Shown here: one piece after another, positions 10,466 through 23,175 of the stretch
Numbering within the stretch: the stretch's first letter is position 1
Layout: each line of letters starts with the position of its first letter
Notes under the pieces: generated by a model
The model's input: the letters and a program-made list of their open reading frames with translations, nothing else
What the model was told of the DNA's origin: nothing
Databases searched by the model: none
Translations under genes and position numbers: made by a program
NCBI GenBank assembly: GCA_024364735.1
Contig: JAGFNQ010006399.1
Span: 86,734-150,733, forward strand
DNA: 64,000 nucleotides
Origin: Boesenbergia rotunda
Lineage: Eukaryota > Streptophyta > Magnoliopsida > Zingiberales > Zingiberaceae
Reading direction: 5' to 3'

Positions 10466-12687
10466 TGTTGGGACCGGGTACATGTTGACATGGATGCGGG
10501 TTCGTAATTTTAAAATTAATTACGTGCAGCGGAAGGTTTAGCATAAATAATTTCATAAATTATTTAACCACACATCTAAGCATGCAACCTTATATTGTGT
10601 AGACATGATCATACATTTAAAATTTTGCAGAAAGTAAACTAATTTACTTAATACCTCGCGTAACTCAAAGGAAGGGACGAGATCCAACCGTAAGCGTCCC
10701 TTGGAAGCTCCGCCTCTATTCGCGTCCACGCCGAGTTTTCTTCGGGATGACTTCGCAAAGCCACGAGTTTCGTGCCGACAAGAACTACTAGATTCTCCAA
10801 AGGCACGACAAGAATACCAAGAGAGAGATGGGAAGACTAACCACCAAACGAAGAACGGAATCAAGATTCCGGGAGGAAGGAAGGAGTTGCGCCCGCTTCT
10901 TCTTCTTCTTCGGCAGCTGCTTGGTGGATGAAGCTCACGGCAACAAAAGGGTCCTCCTTTTAGGGCCGGCGGCACTAGAGGAGGGAGTGGGAGAGAAGGA
11001 GAGAGAGAGAGGGCTTATTTCTAGATCTCCTAGATTAATTTCCAAGCCTTGCCTTGGTTCCTTTATATAGTAGTCTCTCAATCGCCAAGTCTCCTTTTTA
11101 TGGAATAAATTTTCATAAGAAATTTATCATATAAATTTTTCTATGAATTATTTCATCATGCCAAGTTTTTATCATAATTTAATTTATAATAAAAACAACC
11201 ATGTCTCCCTTTTTATTATGGAATAAATTTTCACAAGAAATTTATTATATAAATTTTTCTTATCATGGAAAATTCAATTCATAATTGATTTTATAAAATA
11301 AAATAAACTATTCAAAGTTTATTTTAATTTCCATGAAAATAATAAACCAAACTTCGGTTTATAAAATTTTATATATATTATCCATAATTTTATAAAATAA
11401 ACTATGCTCGATTTATTTTATAATTTGAACCAAACAATTTGGTTCTCCCCTTTTAATGTGGCCGGCCAAACAAAGAGGGTGGGGACCCTCTTTGGCCGGC
11501 CAAACCCAAGCCTATACCATACGAATTAAACTCATTTAATTCGTCCAATAAGTCTTCAAAAGACTTAGTCATTTTATGCTTCCGATGCGTCTCTAAAAAA
11601 TTCAGATTCGACTTATCTCTCTTGATCGAAAAATCCAATTTTCAACTCATTTTAAATCCCTCGGATTACTCGTAGTGCGTGTGACTAAATAGGCTTTCGA
11701 TTTATGTTGGTCGTCTATAATTAACTAATTATAGAATGATCATGAGTGGCACCTAGTAGTACATCATGATCCCCAATTAATCGAAAGATCAACGGTTGAC
11801 CTCAGAAATTATTCTGAAACCCTTCAGCAGCTATAATGAATCGTGCCCCATTCCCTTCACCATCTTATACCCACTTGGTTCAGGACACGGTCTATGTGTG
11901 TCAGTCCCCACTAGGCTGACTACGTCACACCGAGCCCAAGCAATGTTTTTCTCGTCCTACGGATTCTAGTTACTCTCATGTTTCTGAGAGATTCACACTC
12001 TGAACATGTGATGCTCTGGCCAGAGGCTTAGAGTAACAATCCGATGATAGGCCTTGGGTATACATCTCCTCGCAAGGAGTGGTGAATCCTTTGTAGGCTG
12101 TTCAAACATCTTCGGGCACTTCGGCTTATACCCAACCATCCTAGGTCCACACCTCCTTAGAGATGTTTCCTTAAGATGTCAAAGTATAAGTCTCTATGAC
12201 CAAGATGACTTGAACACCGCAAGTCAAAGGAACATCGCACTTAGGCTGCAGTAAGAACTTTATTGACATATCTATATGTAGATTACCATATGAAGTTTTA
12301 CAACAGTCACTCCAATGAACTAGTTCCCTTAACTAGCAATCATGTTTATCTCCGGACATCCCAATGTCACCAGCCAGTGAGAATCAGCTGATTAGAGAAT
12401 AACCCATGCTAGTCTCAACAGAATTGATAGTGTCTGTATTTATCAATTCATCGACTAGGGACAATTTCAATACTTCACAATTGCACATGTAGAGATAATC
12501 ACTAGTTGTGAATTCATCACAAATTCTCTCATGCTGTGAATTGTATTGCGGACATTCAGTAAATGAGTTCAAGATCTCAATCAAATACACAAGCATATAT
12601 ACTCAAATAGTGAATATTCATTTATTAAAATAAATGATTACAATCATAAGGCGATTGCCTTAGGACACTTCTCTCACAATACTAACA
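10466..12687 (-). repeat. 5' LTR of the copia element (2.2 kb)
   Basis: It begins TGTTAGTATTGTGAG at 12687 and ends CCCAACA at 10466, adjoining the PBS. Frames inside it (10553-10975, 11453-11638, 12384-12596) are LTR sequence, not genes. Confidence 0.8.
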
Positions 12688-12699
12688 ACTTCTCTCATA

Positions 12700-14340
12700 T
12701 CACTAACACTCCTCCTACTCCCCCTCCCCCTCCTACAATTGTTCCATCGCCTGGTGAGATTGTAAATAATCTTATTTGTCGATCTACACGTCCTCGTAAG
12801 TCGACTAAACTAACTAATTTTGTTTATTCTTGTTATTCTAGTTCTTTTGCTTGTTTTGTCACCTCTATTCATTATCTTTCTGAGCCTTTATCCTATAGAG
12901 AAGTTGTTGATAACCCACTTTGACAGAATTCTATGGACAAGAAATTAACTGCTCCGCATCATACACATACTTGTGATCTAGTACTCCTATCACCAGGAAA
13001 ACGCATCATTAGTTCTCGTTGGGTCTATAAGATCACAACTAAATCTGATAGTTTTGTCGAATGATATAAAGCTCGTCTTATTGCTAAAGGATACTCTCAG
13101 AAGTATGACATGAATTATAAGGAAACTTTTACCCCTGTTGCTAAAATGATCACCGTTCATATCTTAATTGTTATTGCCTCTGTTTGCCGATGAAAAATAT
13201 CTCAGATAGATATCAAGAATGCCTTCTTAAATTGTGATCTTCAAGAAGAAGTATATATGATGCCTCCTCCTAGAGTTGCTCGTCAATCTGGTGAAGTTTA
13301 CAGGCTTTGCAAAGCTCTCTATGGACTCAAACAAGCACCTCGTGCTTGGTTTACGAAGTTCTCCACGGTGATTACCTCTCTTGGTTTTCGCCCTAGTAAT
13401 CATGACTCGACTTAATTTGCCAAGTGTACACGTGCAGGTCGTATACTTTTATCTTTATATGTGGATGACATGATAATTACTAGCGATGACTTTGATGGAA
13501 TTGAGTCTTTGAAGTTTGAATTAGGTCGTTGCATTGCTATGAAAGACGTGGGTTTACAACGCTATTTTTTGGGGATCGAGATCATCTCTTCTCCAAAAGG
13601 TTATCTCTTGTCTCAGTTAAAATATATAGTTGATCTATTTGAGCGTGTGCGTCTCACTGACAATAGGGTAGTTGATACTCCCCTTGAAACTAATGCTCAA
13701 TATTCTCTATCAGATGGTTCTCTTTTGCCAAATCCTAGACTCTATCATTCAGTTATGGGATGTTTGGTTTATCTCACTATAACTCGTCCTAATATTGCGT
13801 ATGTTGTGCATGTGATTAGTAAGTATGTTACTTCACCTACCACAATTCATTGGACTACTGTTATTCTTCGTATTCTTTGGTATCTTCGGGGAACTTAGTT
13901 TTAAAGTCTTTTATTCCCTTCTACTTTCTCGTTAGAGTTGTGTACATACTTTAATGTTGATTGGGCAGGTGACTCTATGGATCGTAAGTCCACCACCGGC
14001 TTTTGTATTTTTCTTGGAGATTCACTTATCTCTTGGAAGAGTAAAAAGCAAAATGTTATTTCCAGATCTTTCACAGAAGCTGAATATCGTGTCATGGCTA
14101 CCACCACTTGTGAGATTGTTTGGCAATGTTGGTTACTTGCAAATATGAAAATTTTTCTTCGACAACCTATTATTCTTTATTGTGATAATCAGAGCATCAT
14201 TCAAATTGCTCGCAATACAATTTGCATGAGAGAACAAAGCATATTGAGATTGATTGTCATTTCACTCGTCATCATCTACAGCTTGGCACTATCACGCTAC
14301 CTTTTGTTTTTCCTCATTGCAGATGGCTGATATGTTTACC
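12700..14340 (+). pseudogene. copia reverse transcriptase and RNase H, degenerate
   Basis: The start encodes the integrase/RT linker. RT motifs follow in order: SSRWVYKIT, RLIAKGYSQ, ETFTPVAK, QIDIKNAFL, LYGLKQAPRAW, and the catalytic YVDD box at about 13458-13469. RNase H shows VDWAGDSMDRKSTTGF (first acidic residue), FTEAEYRVM and CDNQSIIQIA. Frames are broken by several stops, for example after SFVE near 13062, after VCR near 13190, after NHDST near 13415 and at 13897. RNase H residues survive but no full-length enzyme can be read. Confidence 0.88.
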
Positions 14341-14424
14341 AAGGCTCATTCTGCTTCACGCTTCAGTTTTTTGTTTGACAAACTCTCAATGCTTCTAGCT
14401 GTAGTATCGTAACTTTGAGGGGGG

Positions 14425-14603
14425 TGTTAGATTGTATATATCTTAATTATTTATTTATAACTTTTAGTACATTGTAATCTTTTTCCTTTTCAATTTAGGG
14501 TTTAGAGTTTTTTAACCCATCTATATAAAGCTTTGTATCCATTTTTTCTAAAACACTTTTGGATTTATCAATACGACTACTTTACTTTTTCTCAATTTCT
14601 ACA
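14425..14603 (+). repeat. 3' LTR of the copia remnant
   Basis: It starts immediately after the polypurine tract with TGTTAG and ends TTCTACA; contains a TATATAAAG TATA-like box near 14522. There is no second copy in the window to confirm the end. Confidence 0.65.
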
Positions 14604-15574
14604 ATTTCTAAATAATGGAATGTGTCTGCCACGTCAGCAAATGAGAGATATAATCTCGAATGTGATGATTACCTTAGAAGTGTGAGGTTTTATGTGATTT
14701 CGGAGTTAACAAAAAAAATCAAAATTTATTTTCTAAATTTTTCCCCCAAAATGAGTATTACATAGGTTGAATCAAACAATATTACATTATGCTTTATTCT
14801 CTGTAATCTTAGTTATGTGATTACCTTATAATCACATAATTAAAATTATACATGATAACTTAAACCAAATATACCCTAACTATTTTTCTCTATGCTTTGT
14901 TTATTTTTTCTATAAAACTCACAAGTATATATTTTTAGTTGAAAAATATGAAACATGTATATAAAATTAGGATGGAGCCTCCCTTCACATCAAATTTTAT
15001 AAAAGTTTGTTTTAGAGGGTAAGCATATGGTATTTTATCTATATATGGTAGGAATCAATCCTAGGATTTTACCATCTACAAAAAATTCATCATCATATAT
15101 TTGTTATCTATATTCATATTGAACCTTCCTCTGTATGATATATGACAATTGTAACGGGAGACTGTTAAAGTGGGGATTCTATATTTTTATAAAAGTATGT
15201 TTTGCATGATATTTTATGTGATTTTAAAGGACTATAATTACAATATTTTACATTTGAAGTAAAAAATTTATGAATAAAATAGAAATACAGTACGAAATAT
15301 AAACATTTAATTATTAAAATCATGAAGTAAATAAAGGCGATTTGAGTTATTAATAAAAGCACATGGTTAAATTAAATAAAAAATAATTTGCTGTGAAAAT
15401 GATACCGCTTGAATAAAATATAAATATTTATTTAAACTAAATAAAGACACACTAAAACTTTTAAATTAATAAAAACTTATATTAAAAAATATATTATTTT
15501 AATTGAACTAATTTAAAATTCATGCAACAAATATAAATTATAAAAAACAAATAAATAAATAGCCCGTAAAACTT
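14604..15574. other. A/T-rich intergenic DNA, nothing recognised
   Basis: No coding region, RNA gene or clear repeat end seen. Frame 15165-15362 is low-complexity. Confidence 0.5.
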
Positions 15575-15775
15575 GTGCTATGTTTCACACGCATCGCCGG
15601 GCACAGCCACGAAAATCTCGTTGAAATCTCAAGCAATGGTTACATCATACTCGTGCTCTTCGCCGGTTGGCACCGCGCGTTGATCGTCGGGATGCGCATG
15701 TGCCCGGGCCACAGCAGTTGGTGGGGCAGCTGCTCAAATACTCATTCAACCGAACGTCCTCGGTTGTCAACTAAC
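15575..15775. other. G/C-rich island of unknown origin
   Basis: About 200 bp of clearly higher G+C than the flanks, open on the plus strand (15575-15805). The peptide matches nothing I recognise. It may be an old gene fragment carried by a transposon. Confidence 0.25.
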
Positions 15776-16338
15776 TGTAGGACCAAAAAAAAAAGCAGGT
15801 GTTAGATGACTTGATAGTCGAGAGAAAATTTTGATGAGATTGGATTAGTCATTTTACGATTAATTGATGTGGATGAGTGATACTTAGTACAAATTAAAAT
15901 AATGCACTCCCCAAATAGATATTATGAGATAGAACAGTAATTATCCTTCTAACTAATAAGAAAGTGATTTGAGGACAATATAAAAAGAAAAACGTCGAAA
16001 ATAAAGAGAAATCCATGGTTCGCTAAATTTTTATCGAAAAAAACTTTATTTAATACAAATGATTATCCCTTAAATAGCTAAAATAGTTACTTAGACGGCG
16101 TATTTTACAGGAATTTTTCCTTCAAAATGGGACACGAACCCTGGGACGCTGGGCTTCTAGACTGTCCACCGCGAACGCTTCCCGATTTATCCTGATGACC
16201 GGTGGGAAACTTCCGTGGAGCGGAGCCGAGCCGAGCCGGTTATCCCAAATTCAATTTGTCTGCTGTCTCGTTCATCATGTTTTTTTAAATAGTTACTTAG
16301 GTAAACTCTAATTCATAATAGGTAGAATTATTAAAAAT

Positions 16339-16341
<3 letters not shown>
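15776..16341. other. Intergenic DNA, nothing recognised
   Basis: Only unassigned sequence, including a modestly G/C-rich patch near 16130-16250. Confidence 0.4.

Positions 16342-16399
<58 letters not shown>
16342..16399. repeat. (AT)n microsatellite
   Basis: An uninterrupted AT dinucleotide run of about 58 bp. Confidence 0.98.
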
Positions 16400-16402
<3 letters not shown>

Positions 16403-16469
16403 AGATGTTAATGTTTAGATTCAAAATTTAGTGATTGCAAGTTCTCCGATGATAAATAGAATCTTTAAC

Positions 16470-17185
16470 ACCTTGTTTAGAAAGATGTGGAATTGAATTC
16501 CTTCGAGAATTGGAATTAAATTCCATCCTTTGATATACATTTTTAGGAAGGAATTGAATTTCAATTCCTTTCAAAACTCTAAAAAACTTGGGGTCTGATT
16601 TATGAAGAGAATTCTCCTAAAAATTTTAAATTACTAAATCGCCCCTCTCAAACAAAACAAATCAGCTCTTTCCTCCTCAGCCTTTTCTTCCTGCTCGCTC
16701 CACGCTCTATCGTCGTCGATCTATGGTCAGAAGATCTGCGTCTCTTTTGAACTAATCTTAATCCAAGCAATAATGTGTTTTTTTTTCAATCAGTCAGTTC
16801 GTTTTTTTCCTGTTTTTTGCAGTTCGTTTTTATCAATCAGTCAGTTCTAATGGCATTCTCTCACTTGTTGTTGGTTGTAAGAATATTTCTGCTCTTCATC
16901 TCATTCATTGCACGAGACTTGTTCTTGCCTAACAGCTTCATCTGATTCGTGAGAGATGTTAACAAGAGAACCATTTCTCACATAAAGCTATAAAATGTTG
17001 AGTTGGAACTATTCTAATTGGTGAAGGATAAAATGATAAAAATATAACAATTAAATTCAATTCTGATTGATTCCAAATTAAGGAATTCATTTAAATTTTA
17101 TTTTTTACTAATTCATTCCAAACATGAGAATTGGAATTCAATTCCGGATAGAATTCAATTCCGGATGGAATTCAATTAAATTCCT
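16470..17185. mobile_element. Possible MITE-like region rich in GGAATTGAATTCC motifs
   Basis: Both ends are crowded with GAATTGAATTCC / GGAATTCAATTCC words in opposite orientations, and 'CCTTGTTTAGAA' on the left resembles an inverted 'TTCCAAACATG' on the right. Exact terminal repeats and a target duplication could not be fixed. Confidence 0.3.
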
Positions 17186-17188
17186 TTA

Positions 17189-17693
17189 GGCTGTGTTTGG
17201 TACGGGGTAATGTAATCCACTCTGTAATGTAATCAAGGTTGTAATGTAATGTAATTAAGATTACATTACTATATTTGGTAACGAGTTGTATGTAATCTTT
17301 GATAACCATAGGCTGCGTTTGGTGAATGGATAATCCATCATGTAATGTAATCAAAGATTGACTGTCAACGATCGACAACGCCGACCGACGACCATGGTTG
17401 ACAACGACCGGCGACCGGCACCGGCGGGCGGCGGGCGGCGGGCGGCGGGCGGCGGCAATGGCCGGCCGATGGTCGGCCGTCGACCGACGCTGCCCGGGCG
17501 ACAACTTTACAAGCTGTAATGTAATCGGATTACATCGGTTTTGTTTTGTAATTCAGATTACAAATCATCAACCTCTTTTATAATCGAGATTACATTATAT
17601 TACAATTTTAAAGTTATTCCAAACAAAGGAATCCACCCTGTAATATAATCTTGATTACATTACAGGGTGAATTACACCCTACCAAATACAGTC
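17189..17693. mobile_element. Tourist-like (PIF/Harbinger) MITE, TTA target duplication
   Basis: Terminal inverted repeats are GGCTGTGTTTGGTA (left) and TACCAAATACAGTC (right): 14 bp, two mismatches. They are flanked by TTA on both sides (17186-17188 and 17694-17696), the usual Tourist duplication. A second TIR-like word, GGCTGCGTTTGGTG near 17312, suggests a nested or duplicated copy. The core has GGCGGGC tandem units (about 17424-17455) and is far more G/C-rich than the ends. Confidence 0.7.
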
Positions 17694-17696
17694 TTA

Positions 17697-18850
17697 TTTA
17701 AAAATTTCCAAACATGGTGCATAAGTGAAAAAACAGAGTATGATTTTAAATTCCGATTCAAATATTACAATCTTAAAATTTTAAGAGGCGGTCTTCCGCC
17801 TATTGTTCGAACTCAACCAACACGAGTGTGAGGATGACATCTTAACACACCATAACATGCATCTTCATGCCCACTACCGCACTACGTCCTTTTTCAAACC
17901 ACTTGTGTGCACTGTAGAATAAAATCATCATTATGCTGTTGTTGCACTCGAACTAACATTAATTTAATTAGCCAAAAAAGTGTCAGTATCATATTTGCCT
18001 AATTAATAATTATCCTCCGTTAGTTTACGGTTGGCATACCATGACACGGTAATTAAGCTCGAGCCAAAAACGTTTTGATGATGTGAAGCGATGGATGAGA
18101 TATTTCACATGGCTTGCTGCTGTTGTGTCGTGGTCCTCAACTTCGAGGTGTGTTTTTTTTTCCCTCTCACCAACTTCTGCAGATGACTTTGCTGCCACAT
18201 GACATGGAGCACCATCAGAGGATTTGGCAAATTACATACACTGATCACATGCTATCTCGCATCAGATGTGACACTAAAGGATAAGGCAATGTGGGGTTGT
18301 GAGATTTTCATGTGGTTATAGCAAATCTCCAACTGAAGGTGAAGAGCATTCTTACGAGAAAGATTTTGAATGACTTATTCAGCACCTCTTCTTCTCTGAT
18401 GAATATTGCTGTCTACTGCTTCCTATTCCTGCAATGGAGGTAGCTGGACTTGAATAACTGCTGCAAGATTTTGTTGCCAAGTCCAGAGATAGTGGGACCT
18501 CTTTGATCGCTTAAATCATGGAAAGATAAATCCAAATGCTTCCTGGTCATTGTGATTTATTTTGATTTTATTAAATACCAGCACAGCGGAAAGTGACAGG
18601 ATTAGACTTTGAGGCGATTTGCCGGTGAACTCTTCAAGTTGCTTGCGGTTTTCAGGTAAAATTATATGATGGATCTCATACTGGGGACTAATGCCATTGT
18701 CATACAAAGTCAGTCCTTCCGCGAGTCAAAAGAATCACAGCTCAATAAGCGGAAAGAAGAATTGTTTAATCTGATGAAATCCTAGACTCAAACAAATCAG
18801 TTTCTTTTTCTGTTTACCAAAGATTAAACCCTCCTCAGCCTGTCCTCGTC
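17697..18850. other. Upstream region of the XTH gene
   Basis: No other gene seen. It presumably contains the XTH regulatory region; individual sites cannot be assigned with confidence. Frame 18516-18707 (minus) has no recognisable content. Confidence 0.4.
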
Positions 18851-18857
18851 TATATAA
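18851..18857 (+). promoter_or_regulatory. TATA box of the XTH gene
   Basis: TATATAA followed by ACC lies 59 bp before the start codon at 18916. It is the only good TATA match close to the start. Confidence 0.65.
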
Positions 18858-18915
18858 ACCCTGTGCAACCCCTCATCCTCACTCATCCCGAGCCACTGCC
18901 TCTCCTTCAGACTTA

Positions 18916-20113
18916 ATGGCTCTCCTCATTGCCATGTTTTTGCCTGTTCTCCTCGATTTGCTCTCCATCAATGCCCAGCCATCTCCAGGGTACTACCCCA
19001 GCTCCTCGCTGAGCCCAATTAGGTTCACTGAAGGTTACACGAATCTCTGGGGGCCTGAGCACCAAACCATTTCCTCAGATCAGTATTCGACCACCATCTG
19101 GCTCGACAGCAAATCAGGTCTGTTAGAACAGCTTCTTCAGATAAACTCTGTCTTTCTTTCGATACTTCGATTGAGAAATATCTGTGGTCGATGCAGGAAG
19201 TGGGTTCAAGTCGATCAATTCTTACACAAATGGCTACTTTGGGGCTTCCATCAAGCTCCAGAGTGGCTACACTGCCGGCACAAACACAGCATTCTATGTG
19301 AGTGAATTGTCTGCTTCCTTCCTTCCTCTGTTTCCCTTGTTTACATTTCTTTTGTTTGACTTGCAGCTCTCTAATAATCAAGCGTACCCTGGATTCCACG
19401 ACGAGGTGGACATCGAATTCTTGGGGAATATTGAAGGGAGGCCGTACGTTCTGCAGACGAATGTGTACGTGAGAGGCAGTGGTGATGGTCGAATAGTCGG
19501 CCGGGAGATGAGGTTCCACCTCTGGTTCGACCCGACCGCCGATTCCACCACTACGCGATTCTATGGAATCCAGACGAGATCATGTGAGTAACAGACTGAT
19601 CTGAACGTAGATTCATTCCCCTTTAAAATTAGTTCAAGAATTCACTTTTAAACTTCATACACATACAAACATAAAGGCACCCATTCATGATCATGCCTGA
19701 AAGAAGTTACATACCAGTAGCCTTCTCCTTAGGAATCTCCACAACAAGTCTTGAGCTTAAGCATCTTGAACTATCACAATTGCAGATTTTTGGTCGACGA
19801 TGTGCCAATACGAAGATATGCTCGAAAGATCGAGATGACCTTCCCTGATCGACAAATGTGGGTGTATGGCTCCATATGGGATGCATCATCTTGGGCCACT
19901 GATAATGGTCGATATAAAACCGACTACAAGTATCAACCTTTCGTGGGGAAGTACACAAATTTCAAAATAGCTCAATCTGTGTCTTCATCGCCGACTGGCA
20001 AAGGGCTTAGCTCAGCGCAATATGCAGCGATGCAGTGGGTTCAGAGGAATTACATGGTGTATTATTATTGCCAAGATTATAGCAGAGACCATTCTCTTAC
20101 ACCGGAGTGTTAA
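18916..20113 (+). pseudogene. XTH: Xyloglucan endotransglucosylase/hydrolase, group III-like, frameshifted in exon 3
   Basis: XTHs cut and rejoin or hydrolyse wall xyloglucan in the apoplast. Four exons fit GT-AG rules: 18916-19117, 19197-19297, 19367-19583, 19786-20113. A hydrophobic signal peptide ends near residue 21 (NAQ). The GH16 catalytic motif is DEVDIEFLG (19400-19426), with both Glu present; together with FFVDD-type FLVDDVPIRRY and SIWDASSWAT it resembles XTH31/32. In exon 3, one base is missing near 19541-19545: the domain is in frame before it, and FHHYAILWNPDEI is in the next frame after it. Allowing for the deletion the length would be about 282 residues, normal for the family. 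The C-terminal domain has only two cysteines (YYC, PEC) where four are usual; the segment carrying the first pair is absent. The exon-intron structure is otherwise clean, so this is either a young pseudogene, an allele, or a base-call error. Confidence 0.9.
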
Positions 20114-20564
20114 AAGTATCGAAATTAATTACTTAAATTGTGGCTAGCTAGTATTTATTTTACTGCTACATGATTACAATCAAGATGAGTCGCCCTTCTA
20201 CTATAGAATGTGTTTGTAGTTGAGGCGTTTAATACCATGTCATTTTCTTTTATTTAAAATGCAAAAAAAAAAAAGAGTATTCTTGTACTATAATGTATTG
20301 TAGTAGAGCCAATTATTGGCAAAATATGAGTTTTCTTGTACTCAAAGTGTGTGCAAGTATGAAAATGTATTAATTATTTTGTTAACTTTGTCTTTATTTT
20401 ACTTGAGCTTTATAATTAATTGCTTAAGATTGTTTTATTCATTCTATATTGAAAGTTCAGGTAGGTTGATTGATTGACATAATTCTATTATTGTTATGAT
20501 GGCTAAAATTTTACATCCATTTATAGTAATTATACTTAAATTATCTCTTTTTGGTCCATTAATG
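20114..20564 (+). other. 3' flank of XTH
   Basis: A/T-rich with an A-run near 20263. No gene seen. The poly(A) site is not obvious. Confidence 0.4.
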
Positions 20565-21160
20565 TCAGATTAGCACAATGAAACTTTTGAAAATAGATAA
20601 TATTACACCTTAGCAAATAGCAATGGCTCTCCTATGATCAATATTTATGTGGCAATAAAAATGCAACTTCTCTTTGCTTGAATTCTCCTTCTCTTGGCCG
20701 CCTTCTCCTATTTGTTTTCCCTTCTGCTTCTTTTTCTTCTTCTCCTTCATCCTTTTTTTCTCTTCTTCATCTTCATCTTCATCTTCATCTTCTTATTCTT
20801 TCTTTCTCTTCACCTTCTTTGTCTTATTCAACCTCCTCCCAGTCTTCCTCAACATCATCTCTAAAATTACCCTATATCTCCTTTCTTTGCTTGAATTATC
20901 CACCCACAACTATTATTCCAAATAATCTATTATCATTGTAAGTTATCTCTCTTCGTTCAATCAATTATGATTAGCCCTACAAGACTTTAAAAAATAGATA
21001 ATGTGGCATCTCGGCAAAGAGACTCCTATATATAGTAATTATTTGTGGTAATATGATTGCAATTTGTATCTTTGCTTAAAATCTCCCTCGTTGCCTTCTT
21101 ACTCTTTCTCCTCTTCCTCCTCCCTCCTTTTCCTCCTCTTCTTTCTTGCCAAAATTGATG
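20565..21160. repeat. Diverged tandem duplication of about 405 bp, with CT-rich low complexity
   Basis: Phrases such as 'aaaatagataat', 'tggcaataaaaatgcaact / tggtaatatgattgcaatt', and 'ctttgcttgaattctcc / ctttgcttaaaatctcc' recur about 405 bp apart (20590s and 20990s). Each is followed by a CT-rich tract; the first holds a TCTTCA hexamer array at about 20760-20795. The open frames 20674-20941 are this low-complexity tract. Confidence 0.5.
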
Positions 21161-23175
21161 CATCAAAAAGTGGTGAAATTAAAAAGGGCAAAAAAAACAA
21201 ATGCTCTTAATTCTTTTCCTTCGCTGGAGTAGACTAAATGTTTCATACCAATGACAAATGAAATGGAAGAATATATCGAGTTTGAAGATGCGTGCATTCT
21301 TAAATAGCAGTCTACCAAAGTTGGGTCATAAGAATTCAGAAAGAAGCTTCATAAGTTGATAGAATTGCCAAACATGGTCTCTCTTAGGCTCTTTCTACTC
21401 CCAGCTGTAAACAAGCTTCCACAGAAAGAAGCAGAGAATCTGCCATAGTTAAAGGAAGAGGAAGAAAGGAAAAAGATGATGTAAAAATAAAAAATCTAGA
21501 CTATTGTTCTTCTCCTGTTCCACTTTGCGAAACTCTGTTTAAGCTCTTTGGACCTCCATCATCACCCTCATAGCTCCAATCGACCTATGTTCAACCTTGC
21601 CGCCATCATTCTCACAGCCTCATCTACCTCCATAAAGCCTTAATTGGCCTCCGTTCATGCTCGTTGTGACCTCCGATCCATTGACAACCTCACGACCCCA
21701 ATCAACCTCACTGCAACTAATGTATATGGTACAATACTGGCTCTTTTCACAAGCTATCACATATTTCAGAATCATCTGATGGAGATTTTCTAAACATGAG
21801 TTCTAAACCTCATGAACTCAATAAAAGAAAATATTCACAAATCGAGTATAATCAAAATTACAGCAGAATGTGAACCTGAATACAATCCATCATCTGTGTC
21901 GTCCTCGAAATCCTATGATCCTGCGGAGAAGCAGTGGTCGTGGATCTTCCATAGGGTTTTGAGTGACAGCATTATTCTTCTCACCAATGAAAAGCAGAGA
22001 GTTCACAAATTAGTCGATCCCACGGACCACACCTTATATATAGCAATGAACTTGATTCCGTTATTAGCCCATCATTAATAACGAGCACACATATAAACAT
22101 ATATCCAATAATACAATCCATAATCATGATTCGTCGGAACGGACGTGGAATGGCTGGAACATCTAATGTCGTTGGCCGTTATGGGATGACATTCTTGGGA
22201 GATATAATGGCAAAAAAAGGGCATGGGACAGAACGAATGGCTTGGAACGGACTTTGGATTTTTACTTTTTTTTTAATCGTGCTGTTTATATTTGAGACAG
22301 ATTTAACTTGGCTTTGATTTTTTTATATTTTATTTGTATTTAAAGAAAAAGGATAAATGTTATGTGCATCACATCATTGTCTTCTTTTTTTCCAGTATTT
22401 TATAAATAATACAATACTACCAATTTATCCTAATAAATATATTGAAATTTGAACATATTCTTTCATCAGTTGAGCTCCTTGGTTATTCTGTCATCAATTC
22501 CAACATATTCAACAAACAATCTTGTTTAAGATAAATTTTCAAATTTTTTTTAATTTAATTCACTAAGTTATTAAAAATATTTTATTTTAATGTGGTTCAA
22601 AAATAAAATATTAGTTATATATTTTTATCATATAAGCATTATTTTATAACCAAGTTGTTAGTTAAATAAAAATACAATGTAATTTTTGATGTGAAAAATT
22701 AGTGCATGCTTATCATTTATTCTTATTGTCTTATTTAATATTTTAGGCACATCCTCAAACTATTAACACATCATTAATTATTGTTTTAGAAAATATATTT
22801 TAAAAAATTAAAAGTTAAAATGATTATAATTATACTCGTAATTACTAATAAATTTGAGATCAATTTAATCGACATTACACCTGAGGAGAATATAATGAAA
22901 ATTTTCTTCCTCCCCGTCTCTTTTCATGGTATTAGTTCTGCGAAGGTATAGTTTTCATTGTATTTTTCTCATTATATTATTATTATATGATTATTATGTA
23001 TCGATGTATTGATTTTTTATGTCTTCGTATATTTTATTTTTATTACTAAAGTGATTTAGATATTTATTTAAATTAATGTTACTAATTCTCAATTTTTATT
23101 TTTTTTACAAATCCATGCCACTGTTCCACGAAATTACCTTAGAACTGGAATGGTAGAGTTCAAAATGGTCATCGT
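21161..23175. other. Intergenic DNA, no gene identified
   Basis: A/T-rich sequence. A frame at 21812-22078 (plus, 88 codons) matches nothing I know, and the opposite strand also reads plausibly for short stretches, so no call is made. 22440-23100 is strongly A/T-rich. Confidence 0.4.

Larger units (their letters stand above)
7900..12687 (-). mobile_element. Ty1/copia element, 5' part (LTR, PBS, leader, gag)
   Basis: Minus strand: 5' LTR 12687 to 10466, iMet PBS, a 1.7-kb leader, and gag beginning at 8708 and cut at 7900 by the gypsy insertion. The remainder must lie left of the window. LTR ends are TGTTAG and CAACA. The gag type and long LTR suggest the Tork/Angela group, which is my recollection of the family and not proven here. 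Confidence 0.85.
12690..14603 (+). mobile_element. Ty1/copia remnant, RT-RNase H and 3' LTR
   Basis: A second copia copy, plus strand. Its left part must continue on the far side of the nested insertions, left of the window. A degenerate RT-RNase H region is followed by PPT AACTTTGAGGGGGG (14411-14424) and a short LTR (14425-14603, TGTTAGATTG to TTCTACA). The very short LTR suggests an Ale/Retrofit-like lineage, with low certainty. Confidence 0.8.

Noticed and set aside
10553..11070. Frames on both strands in the copia LTR
   Set aside because: LTR sequence open in several frames on both strands; no family resemblance.
16342..16399. AT run as a replication origin or matrix attachment site
   Set aside because: A plain microsatellite; nothing else supports such a role.
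20674..20941. Overlapping plus-strand reading frames rich in Phe and Ser
   Set aside because: They are translations of a CT-rich tract with a TCTTCA array; no start context or homology.
21812..22078. 88-codon plus-strand frame as a small gene
   Set aside because: No homology, no promoter or splice support, and the complementary strand reads equally well in places.
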